A model generated the notes under the pieces. That model saw only the letters and a program-made list of their open reading frames with translations, was not told the DNA's origin and ran no database searches. Positions 32,470 through 44,900 of a stretch of 64,000 nt of DNA are shown piece after piece. Made by a program: the position numbers and the translations under genes. Source of the stretch: Apoderus coryli (lineage: Eukaryota > Arthropoda > Insecta > Coleoptera > Attelabidae); contig OU452198.1 of the NCBI GenBank assembly GCA_911728435.2, positions 43,429,902 to 43,493,901 on the forward strand, given 5' to 3'. Position 1 is the first letter of the stretch. Every line of letters begins with the position of its first letter.

Positions 32470-35400
32470 TTAGTTTGAAACGGAAATCAGAGGCAATAGT
32501 CTTATCACTGATAAATCAATTTCAGTCAAATATGCTTTGTATTCGTTTTCAGCTTTAGTTTCAATTGACACAGAGCCTAACGATGGGGCAACTAAACGTT
32601 CAGTGTTGCAGAGTCTTTTTGACGGTTGATGCTCTCTCTGAAAGAAATTGTGTGTATAATTAAAAGTACCAACGTGAAGTTTTGAGTGATGATGATGATG
32701 AACAATGCTCTACTATAGTTGCGTCAGTGCTGAAAATGTCAAATCCTAAGAATTCGGCGTCCTATCCTATTCTATCCTAACAAAAGCATTGTAGATTGTT
32801 TTATCGGAGTCGTTTAGGCGGTTTGGCCTCACCTCACTTCGACCTGCAGAAGATCTTTTGTGAATGACTCTAATCTATGAATTACCCAGCTGTCCTACAC
32901 TTTTCATAAAGTTGATGATTTCTCTGGGGGCTAAATTCCTTGCCTCGTCGGATGTTAGGGTCACCCCTCCAAGGTGTTTTAGCCTTTTGCAGAAAAGTGC
33001 CATGCATTCACAGAGCACGTGTTCTGGTGTCTCTGTTGCGTCTTCGCAAAACCGACAAGTGTCGTCTTCGGTTAGGCCCATCTTTTTGAGATGGCACTTC
33101 ACTGGGTGGTGTCCCGTAAAAAGGCCTGTAATTCGCCTTAGGTCGCTTCTCTCCAGTTGGATAAGCTTCCCTGCGTTGACCTCTGAAGGTTTGGAGTGTT
33201 TCTCCAGTAGGACTTAAGTTGTTCCTTTTCCCATCTCCGAAGTTCTTTCTTCATATGGCTTTTTGGAAGGCCAAAGATGGGTTCCGGGCCGCAGAACGGA
33301 GCGTTTGCGCCCTCTTTTGCAAGTTGGTCCGCCGCTTCGTTCCCCTCTATGCCTTCATATCCTGGCACCCATGTCAGAGTAATCTTTTTCCCCTGAGCTG
33401 CCAGTTGCTTTAGGGTCTGTTTACATTCCCATGCTAGCTGATATAATATTGATCTGCCGTTCTGGGAGCCTCTCTGCAGGCATTCTTGAGCACAACGATT
33501 AATAGCGTTGATCTCTGCTCGGAATATAGTGGGACTTTTCCCGAGAGATTCAGAGAGCCTGCAATTTGGCCCGTATACTCCCATGCCTGTGTTCCCTTCT
33601 ATTCCTTTTGAACCGTCCGTATACCAGACGGATGTGTTTTCTGGGAATCGTGGTTCCCCCATTTAGCCAATTTTGACGGTCTGCAATGACCACTTCAAAT
33701 GGGATTTTGTTTGTGTGGCAAAGCGTCCGACGGTTTCCTTCCTGAATCCAAAGGTATTAGATTCAAGATTCCCATGTGTCCCTCTAGATCGCCAGATTTG
33801 TATTCCATTACCTGTGCCAGTTTCAGAGCGCTAATTGCTGCCTCTTTTTTGACTAGGACAGGCAAAGCATTAACATTGAAACCTGTTGCGGGCCTGATGG
33901 GGTTGTGAAATTTAGGCGGGCAAAGATATTATGAAGGGCTATCTGCATGCCAAACGACATGCGTGGATCAGGCTCAGTAGAAATTCCCATTCATCGGAGA
34001 ACATTGCTGCTGTAACCCAGAGTGTTAGAAAAGATCCCAATGTATCCATATAACGTCGTTCTCAACAACTCAAACTCGAAGTAAAAGCTGCTAAAACTCA
34101 GATTACGCAATCATCGTGTGCGACGAACTTTCGTGGCTTGGGTTCTAGAGCAGTTGGAAGTCGATCCAAATTTTAGTTAAAAAATCATCTTTTCGGAGGA
34201 AGTACAGTTCTGGCTCGACGGGTAAGTAAACAAACAAAATTGTAGGATTTGGGCTGATGCAATCCTCAAATGATTCACGATCTGTGTCTCCATCCTGATA
34301 AAATCACTGTTTGATGCGGTTTCTGGTTTCATGGAGTAAATTGTTAATATTTTTTCGAAGATCAACATGCAAATCATGTTACTGTTAATGGGGAGTATGT
34401 TAAGAGAAATTTGTGGCCTCAACAGTTTTCTTTCAAGAAGACGGTGCCACATGTCGCACAGCTTACGAGACCATCGAATTGTTGCAAGAAAAGTTTCCTG
34501 AGCGGGTCATTTGCAGAAATGGAAATGTAAACAGGCCGCCAAGATCTTGCGATCTGTCACCCGTAGACTTTTTTCTTTGTGGCTATGTAAAGTCTCGGAT
34601 TTGTGTTTACGTCCAGCTTAATATGAAAAAGTAATCAGAAATTGGGCCACAAGAATCCATTTATGTCAACAAACCAGAGGAGGTCAATTAAATGATGAAA
34701 TTTAACAACATATAACCTGTAGTTTCTATTGTGCCTCATCATGTTAAAGTTCTGACGTTCTTATTGGTGAACCCTTGATAAGAAGTTTTGGTATACACTA
34801 GATGTCGCTAGGTATATTCATTGAATGTTCATTATTTGTTTGTCTCCAAAAGCTACAAACTTACCTCAACTTCAAGCTTAATCCGTCGTTTAATACTGTT
34901 TTGGAAATTATTGTAATCCGTCAATCCTTTATATTTGGCATAGACCATACCCAATACATCATAGACCCGCTTAGCGCGCACTTTCGATATTTTCAAAGTT
35001 TGAATGATGTCGAATATTTGTGCACGATCACTGTTTGCGAAATTCAAATCCAACTCTTTCAATTTTTTGTGTAACATTATGCAATCGTCTAGGTCACGGA
35101 TCCTTTGGAATGTTGGTATTGGTTCTTCAGCTGCAAAAAAAAAACAATAACATTCTAATATTTCGTCGTTTGTAAGATATTATTATTTTATTATTATTAG
35201 TCGTAAAACAGTAAACGGTAAAACCGATGAAACTGTTGCTCAGTTCCTAATTTGAGGTTTTTGAAATATTGATGTCATCCTCACTAATCTTCTATAGCGA
35301 GTAGTGGACCAACTGATCGCCATGGTCCTCCATGAAATTGTCCAGCCTGTTCTTAAAACTGTCAACCGTTTGCGCCATTATCACCTCTTCAGGTAATGAA

Positions 35401-38400
35401 TTCCATGCATATACAACTCTGTTTGTTATCAAATTCTTCCGAGGAAGTCTAGCACATCTCTCCTTGTCAAGTTTCTTACTAGTGCCACGCAGATTAGGAT
35501 TTCTAGCAGGATGAAATACATCGAGATTCACCGAGTAGTACCCACTAAGTATCTTGTATGTTTGAATTAGATCGCCTCGTTGTCGTCGATCATAAAGACA
35601 TGTCAAATTTAAAAGCCTCAATCGCTCCTCATATGGTATATGGCTAAGTGCATGAGGTAGCTTAGTGAATCTCCTCTGAACCCTTTCCAATGCCTCTATG
35701 TCCTTAATGAAGTAGGGTAGTAGGAGTATTAATCTGAGTTTGATCTCGATTTGAAAGCTCTCTGTATCAGATACCACAGTCTATTAGCTTTCTTCACTGT
35801 GGCGGAAATATGGGCCTCCCACTTCAAATCCGCTGTTACTATGACACCAAGATCCTTCTGCTGATTTACAGATTTAACGGCATTTCCATTGATGAAATAT
35901 GGAGTGCTGGGATTATTAGCTCCGATGTGTAGTACCTGACACTTCTCCAAATTCAAGTTCATCAACCAAACCGCCGACCAGCACACTACCCCATCAATGT
36001 CGATCTGGAATTCATTATCGTCTCGCAGTGGGTTACAAAACAATTTGGTGTCATCAGCAAAGAAGCTCATGTTTGACGTGATGGTTCTTGTTAAGTCTGA
36101 TATATATGCCAGAAAAAGCAATGGTCCCAGTACAGACCCCTGCGGGACACCACTCAACCGTCTGTACTTGTGCCAGAGTCTCCTCTTCCTTTGTATTTCT
36201 CCGAAAATATTTCCGTTGATCCACGGCTTCTGCGAGTTTACCCTGCGGGGGCAGACTGGTACGTACTTCTGGATAGCTTCTTGAATAGATATTGAAGGAT
36301 TTAATCCATAGAAAACAAACGGTCACTTAAATAACAGTTATTGGTGATGAGAAATGACGAAAAATCTTCTAGAAAAAAACAGCAGAAACCACTTACCAGT
36401 TATGTCAACCACCTCTGGATCATCTCTTAAAGTTTTCGCTACAATGCTATAAAATTTTCCCCCAATCCCACGTTTCTGATATGGTGGCAAAATAATAAAT
36501 TGACTAATCCTTGCACGTATATTGTCTGGATATGAGAAAAATTGATAAACGCTCATAAAGCCTATTGGTGTCCGGTATACTTTCTTAGACTTCGGATGCT
36601 CAAATTCTTCATACCTAAAACCACCCAAACCATATATTAGGAGAGTTGCCTGTAAATCTCCCACTTCAACGTGCCGATGGCAGAGAAAGAGGGGGCCACC
36701 TTTAGTGAAACTAAATCCTAAGTGTCAGAGGGATACGGTTGTAATCATAGGAAATTGTTCAAGTTACCAGTTCTGATCAAGCAAGTTTGAGACATCATTG
36801 GGGATTTCAAAGATGATAATTAACAAGTATGCCATGAGTAATTGTTGGATAACGGTAAAAAATATCACTGCGAAAGCATTTTCGAAAAAAAAATCATTCA
36901 ATACAAAGTTTGTTACTCTTTCGAGTGGATCTTGACCTTGGAATGCGTTTGTGTAGACGCAGTCCGATAAAAAATTGTATGAATCTCGACGCATGATTGA
37001 ATGGTGATCGTGACCTTCAAGATTTATTGAATATTAAGCGGCTTTTTCATTAGAGCTACCTACCATCATTAATAGCTCTCAAAGCAATCATTCTAGAGAC
37101 AAAACAAAAGGTAACAACTATAAAACAAATTACGAAGATATATTATTGATCCTCAACTGTCCTAAAAATTCCATAAAGACTTCCCTGCACAAAAAATCTG
37201 TTGATGATCCCGAATCCAAGATAAAGGACCTTCTTTTTCTTTTTACAACTCCCTACGTTCAACTTGTTGTTTTTGTAATAAACTGCATATCAGATAATTA
37301 AGTCAGTTATTCTGTTTTATTCATTGGTTCAAGTTTAAGACTCTCTTTTGTCTTCACTGTCCGGGATGCATTTTTTCGTTTCATGGGATACACAGAAGAA
37401 TTAATGCATACGCTGTGCCATTAATTGGGAAAACTAAATATACACTATTGGACAAAAGTAGAGCAACACTTTCGAAAAATTAGACAAATCTCGATTTTAT
37501 AATATTAAATGCATGATAGCGTATTTAAATACGTCGTGTCTTAAATCTCAACATAGTCTGCTATTATCAACGGCAACAGCTTTTTCCAACAATCAAACCA
37601 AATGAACTGATATTGACGTAAACTTTTAATACAATATTGTAATGCGTCAAAAGTAAAGCAACATTTTAATATTTGCCTAAAAAAGAAAGGTTCTAGCGAC
37701 AGTAGAGGTTGAAATATTTTTGCTGAGTTTATTTTATGTTTAATTAATATTTTTGTGCTGGATTAATCATGCCAAGAGGTAAAGCTGCTTATTTCGGCAA
37801 GAAATGGAGTGGCTAGGCTTGAATTTGCACGTGGACAGTTAAATTGGACAGTAGACGATTGGCAGAAAGTGTTATTTAGCGATGAAACGCGTTATAAAAT
37901 TTTCAATTCTGATAGAATGAAGCATATAAGATGGCCAATCAATCCAAGGTTTCATCCCAAATACGTTACACCCACAGGTAAAGGCAGTGTTTTCCATGGG
38001 GTTGTTTCTCATGGAATGGGGTGGGTCCTTTAAACTTTATTAATGACACCATGGATCGATTTGTCTATAGAGATCTAATGCAAAATGTAATGTTGCCTTA
38101 TGCAGAGTGGGAAAAGCCGTGGCATTTTATTTTCTAATAGGATAACGATCCAAAACACTTCCGAATTGTTCAAGAGTGGTTTCAAGAAAATAACGTTCTG
38201 GTTTTGGAGTGGGCGGCACTATATCCTCAGACCTTTTATTTTATTTAAAATCTATGTGAAGAAGTTGAGCGTGGAATTCGTACACAAGTATTCACAAATA
38301 TACCTTCATTGGTAAATAAAATCAATGGAGTTTGGAATAACCTTTCCGAAAATACTGTCCAAAAATTGATTGCTTCAATGCTGCGACGTTGCTGGCAAAT

Positions 38401-41400
38401 AATAAATAATAATGGATATTCTATTAATTATTCACATAATACTTCTAGCTCTTTTAATTAATAAATGTGTTTAATGTTTTTTAATCGTAATATGTAAAAT
38501 AAAATACTGTTGACACAATTTGTTGCTTTACTTTTGTCGCACTTCATTTCGTCGATCTTTATAATTATAAATATTTCTGTAACTGCATTTCGTTTAAAGT
38601 GTGCAAAAATATTGTGAAATATTACTAATATTGGGGATAATATTTCATTAAAATTAACTGGGGATTACAATAATATTTAAATAGTTTTTCAAATTCAAAG
38701 AAATAAAAGCACTTTGTTGCTCTACTTTTGTCCAATAGTGTATGTGCTCGTGGTAATTCGCATAGCAGAGTGTAGCCTAGCGGGAAGCGTGTGGGCTTTG
38801 TAATCGGAAGGTTGTGGGTTCGATTCTCTCTCTTACAATTTTTTATTTATAATTTTGAACAAGGTAATTGGGTAGAAAAAAGTACGTAGTTTTTCCCATT
38901 AATAGCAAAGGGTGTGCGTTAATCGCATAGTTCAAACTCCTGCCCTTCTTGCCCGAACTTCAGTTCAACCATGCCAAATCCAAGGACACCAATCGATCAG
39001 AGGCCATATCTAGACGCTACATTTTCCGCTCTTTTAGTAACCAGGGTCAAAAATAGGAGTTGCTATTAAAAAAGCAACATAACCTTCAATTAAACTTGAA
39101 AGGCCATTAAGACTAACAAACATTGAGCGCATTTTTGCCGCATGTTTTTTTTTTGTGAACAGCAACTGACTTTGTGGGTCGTACAATTTTCCAACAACAA
39201 AATTCAACTTACACATAAAATATGAGCCATTTGGTGTCGTCAATATCAATGAATCGCCCACCATCAATGTACCAAATAATATGCGTTTCAAATCGACAGT
39301 GAAAATTTTGAAAATCTTCACTTTCAATTGAATTTTTGGTTATTTTATATGTCGGATAAACCTTTTCATCAGGAAACAACATGACTGAAATAAACCATTA
39401 CTTATATTAGTAATTTGTGGATAATTCTCGTCCTTGATATTAATTTTATGTAGGAATCTCGTTTGTTTTAGGACATAGAGAAACTACAGGTTTTGTTTCT
39501 GTAGCGACGTTTCGCAATATTTAATTGCATCTTCAGGCCTCGAAACTAGTCAAATTTATACATCTACAACAAATATCAATAATAGTTTTCACTCAGAAAG
39601 ATATTATAGACATAATCAACCGTCACTAACTTAATCCGAGTTCCTGCAGTATGTTTATCCCACCATGAGCAGATGTGTACAGGTTGATGCTATTTACACA
39701 GACTTCTCGAAGGCTTTTGACAGGTTGGACCATGGTATTATATTGCGTAAAATGAAGGCACTAGGATTCAGTGTTGCCCTTGTTGGACTCTTCGAGTCTT
39801 ATCTTACGGGACGTACCTTGTTTGTTGAGTACAATGGCTTTAAATCTAGGGATTTTATAGCTACAAGTGGTGCACCGCAGGGGACCAACTTGGCTCCACT
39901 TATATTTTCGATATACGTCAACGATATCACTGCGAATGTATTTAGTTCCGGTCTCCTGTTTGCTGATGATCTGAAGCTCTTCAGGATAATACGTAATCCC
40001 TTGGATTGTGAGCTGCTTCAGACGGACTTGGTGACGCTGGGGCGGTGGTGTGCAGATAACAGGCTTCCACTTAACCCAAAAAAATGCAAATGTATGTCGT
40101 TCACCAGGAGTGCTGATGTCGTCTGGTATGAGTACAGCATTGGCGATGACATTCTTCAGAGATGCAAGGAAGTTAGGGATCTGGGTGTCCTTGTTGACAA
40201 TGAATTGTCATTCAATCCTCACCTTCACAGTATTTGCCAAGAGGCTAAGGTCAACCAGGGAATTTCAGAATATAGACCCTCTTATAGCCCTTTACCAGTC
40301 GCTGGTGCGGTCAAAGTTGGAATACGTCTGTCGTGTGGTCACCGATTTACCAGGTATATATCAATAAACTTGAGCAGGTTCAGCGTAAGTTTTTAAAGTA
40401 CATTTCGTACAAGATTGATGGACGATATCCAGACAGGGGGGTTGATCATAACGAACTCTTAAACCGTTTTGGTGTCAATCGTTGCAGTGTCGAAGAGTGT
40501 CTGCATCTCAAATATTTCTTTTTAAATTAATCAACTCCATGCTGGATTGCCCTCACCTCTTACAGGAAGTGAACCTCAACGTACCACTGGGATATACAAG
40601 GAACGTGCACTTATTTAGAGTCCCCCAAGCTCATACGAATTATGAGACGAGGGCTCCCGTAATCAATGCATGCAATCTATGTAATAAGCATAAAATATCT
40701 GTTCATAACAATTTTTTTAGTAATAATTTAGTGGCATTCAAACATAGTTTGCAGGCTCATTTAGTTAATTTAAGAATTTGATATTAAGTTTTGATTATAG
40801 ATTTAGTGTAGATTAAGTTCAATTGTTTATATTATGGAATCAAAGAATTGTCTTGTAATTGGGTGTAACCTGTTAGACAATAAATAAATAAATAAATAAT
40901 CTTCCAAATATTAAAGTATAACAAAATAAAACAAAAAGATTGTATGTTGTGTCGTAAATGGATTGGTTGATGAACAATTCATTTTACGTTGTAGTTGTTA
41001 TGAAAAGAAAAACTTGTTGTAGATGTATAAATTTGACTAGTTTCAAGGCCTGATGATGCAATTAAATATTGCGAAACGTCGCTAAAGACACAAAAACTGC
41101 AGTTTCTCTATGTCCTAAAACGAACAAGATTCCTACATAAAACTTATATTGGTTTTAAGAAATACTCCATAGTCAGTTAAAATTAAATTGAGAACTCATG
41201 AAAATATCCAAATAACAATACAATTTTTTTTCTACAGAATATAGTTCGGTCAAATCTAGATTTATTGATTAAATTATTTGAATGTTCTTGTGAGTTCTTA
41301 ATTAAACCACTGATGACTGAATAGAATTTCTCTGAAACATGTTTGGTTCCTAACAGAAAAAAAATTTGATTAAAGATTTGTAGAGATTGATTGCTAATTT

Positions 41401-41870
41401 TTTTGCATCCTTATGACTCCACTAGGGAATGGAGTGGCTAAAGAGTTAATTATAACGGATACAGGACGTTTAATCTAAGAACCGACGTAGAACAGATTTA
41501 ACGCAACTGTATAACAAGAGCCTTGATAAGGCGTTCGACTACGTTATCCGTGAGGGTCTGTGGAGTATACTAAAGCTCAACGGATGTCCCCAAAAATGCC
41601 TCCGGACACTTCGACTCCTTCACGATAATATGAGAACAACAGTTGTCAACAGCAGCGGGATTGTGTCATTGCACCAAACTGGTTTTCAATGTTTGTGGGA
41701 ACGGTCATTCAACTTGTTAAGGATGAACTGCCGGAGAGAATAGAGATTTGATGGCGGCGGAACTTCAACTTTCGTAGACTGCAAGCTGGGACGAAGATCG
41801 TATCCACTTCAGTCATTGAGCTTCAATACGCAGATGACAATGTTGTCCTAGCTGATACAAAAGAGGATCT

Positions 41871-41904
<34 letters not shown>

Positions 41905-44900
41905 GAGACAGACTTCAGAACATTGAGAGTTTCTTTCACCTCGGCAGCAATCTCGCGGCGAACACAAATAGCGATGATGAAATTCAGCATGGTATGGATG
42001 GCCAAGCGAATCTTTCGGCCGTCTGAGGATGAGAGTCATCGATAATCATAACATCAAAATCAAAAGTAGCATTTTAACGGGTTGATATGGTATTGTAGAT
42101 GGTAACGGAACCGCTAAGATCCTTTAGCATCTCTTTACTTCGATTTAAAGGGATCTTTTATGAATGACTAACGTAGATATCGCCCAGTTGCCCCAAACAT
42201 AAAGTTGATGGTCTCTCTGCGGAGGCCAATTCCCTTGCATTGTTGAATGTTAATTAAACACCCTTCCAACGGGCAGACCACCTATTGCTTTTTCACGAAA
42301 AACGACGTACCTTCCCGGATAGTGTCCTTCTTGGTTTACTGAACTTCTTCGATTGTCTCAGGGCTGGAGTATTCCTCTTCCACCTCCTGACTCTATTTGT
42401 TTGACTTCCTGACCGCATGACAAGGCGTTGACCCTATTAATGTGCCTTTTCCGGATGCAACTCTGTATGCATGCTTCAACTCAGCGATTAATTTCGGTGG
42501 TCTCTGCCTCACCTTCTAGATCACCCGATGTAGACAAGAATATACAATAATTTTTTACATGGTCTTTCGAGCCGGATTTCTGAACTTCTACTTGCAAGGT
42601 CTTAATAATAATCAATCAATCAGCTATTATTGGATAGAGATCAATTTTCGAGAAAAAATAAATTTGTCTGTGATCATTTTCAATAATTTTCTACAAATTG
42701 TATGATATTTCTGTGTTTTATTTTTTTATTATTTATTTATTTACGGGCAAACGCCCATTTTATACAAAATTACAATAAATATAAATAGTTCCACAATAAA
42801 ACACTTCAAAAGAATCAGACAATCGAAAAATGTAAAATAAAAATCAATCACAAATAAAATGGATAACAATAATCTACACGATCAATACTTAACTATTATA
42901 AAGCAATAGGGTACAACACAACGTATCAATTATCAAAGAGGTGCCCTACTGAACCCAAAAAGGTATTTCTCGGGACAAAAAAATCCAGTCTCTTCACTGT
43001 CATTGGCGAGACGCATTGAGCGCGCCAAAAATGAATTGCAACCATAATTTGTTCTGGAATGTGTCTGGTGAAATATACTCCTCGTACGCGTTGCACGATA
43101 TGGAACATGAATTCCAATCTTGCCCAAAAGATCTGGACAATTCAACCTTTCATTTATAAGGTCATACAATAAAATCAAATCATGTCTCTGTCGTCGATCA
43201 CCCAGCGTGTCAATGCCAAGGTAGGACTCTAAGTCGGCATATAATTCAAAACGATTCTCAAAAATAAAATCTATGTGCAGTTTGTAGGCTAGGTATCTAA
43301 GAAATTTGTGCTGTACCTGCTCAATTTTTACCAGATGCACAGTGTAATGTGGAGACCAAACAGCCGACGCATACTCAAGGCACGGTCTAACCAAACTTGT
43401 GTAAAGAAGCCTCAGAGAATCGACATGTGTGAACTCCCGTGAGCATCGTTTAATGAAGCCAAGAACCTTCAGAGACCTTGAGACCGTTGAAGTTATATGA
43501 GGAATAAAGGTCAAACCACTATCAAGCATGACTCCAAGATCCTTAACTGCAGTAACCAATTTAAGGGAAGTCTGGTTCAGTGAGTAATCGAAAAGAGTGG
43601 CCCGTCTTGATCTCGAAAAGGACATAAAACAACACTTATCAACATTCAGATGCATATCATTCCCAACACACCACTCGTGAAGAGCCCCGAGGTCAGACTG
43701 CAATCTCTCGCAATCTTCAGTTTTGTTGACTATCGTAAATAGTTTGAGGTCATCAGCGAACAAGAGAAAATCGCTCGAAGTAAAACATCTGGCGATGTCA
43801 TTAACGAAAATATTAAAAAACAGTGGTCCCAAGTGTGATCCCTGGGGGACGCCAGATGATACTTTTATCTTCAGTAGAAACAAAGCCCTTGACCTTAACG
43901 TATTGAATTCTGTTATCAAGGTAGCTACTCATCCATTCGAGCATGCGTCCGCCGATGCCAACCTCAGCCAACTTTATCAATAAGATTTTATGATTTACAC
44001 GATGGAAGGCTTTGGAGAAATCGGTATACACTGAATGTTCCTCCGATCCACTCTCTAGAGCATCAATAATAAAGTTGGTGTATTTTAACAGGTTTAGCTC
44101 AGCTGACTTTCGTGGCAAAAATCCGTACTGCTGATCAATGATAGCACTGCTTAGGAGAGGTTGAAGATAATTTATTATAAGTTTCTCGAATAAATTGGGA
44201 ATAATGCTGATTATACTGATAGGTCTATAATTCTTAATATTATGCCTGTCTCCAGACTTGTGTATAGGGGTAATGAAGCTGGACTTCCAGATCTCAGGAA
44301 AACAACCAGTGTTTAACGACATGTTAAAAATAGTATGCAAAGGTCTTGCCAGAACAAAACTGCAATGCTTTAATAATTTCGGAGGTAACCCAGGGCCCTT
44401 ATTTGCGTCCAGAGTAGAAAGTTGTTGGTATATCTCCGATATTGAAATCTTTAGACAGTTATAGTTAATATCATTAACACTAAGACGCTCAGCAACATTG
44501 ACGTCATTATTGTCATGGTGCATTATCCTGTATCAAATCTTTAAAATGGTACAATTGATCCCTGCTTACTATTGATTAATGCTCTTGGTACAATTTGGTT
44601 TTTCCAAAATCAAGTCTTGATTTTTACGAAATTTTCAATCCCACTTTCAAGCCCTAGAAATTCTCAGGGGTGCAAGTTGCTTGTGTGCATGTTCCTGCTT
44701 TCTGTCGGTTCTTATACAAAACGCCTATTTAATAGAAACAATAATCTATCTAAAGTAACATTTGTATCACAGCAAACATCAACGGCAAGTTTATAATTTA
44801 AATAATAGAAATTAGAATATTATCTAGGATGGTGTCAATTTTAATATTATTTAGATTACCTACCTTCTTTATCTCCTACGAAACTTCCAATAACCTCACC

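Noticed and set aside
36338..36664. HAT1 exon starting at MGDLQATLLIYGLGG
   Set aside because: The acceptor at 36615-36616 gives VYEEFEHPK in phase with the preceding exon; the upstream residues have no HAT1 counterpart.
36764..36994. Minus ORF ending ..IFEIPNDVSNLLDQNW as a HAT1 exon
   Set aside because: It looked like the 'FIDVDDERW' region, but the true exon (39384-39213, RFIDIDDTKW) was found and splices in phase to 36614.
41873..41900. TA-run as a meaningful element
   Set aside because: Ordinary microsatellite inside a decayed LINE; no flanking structure.
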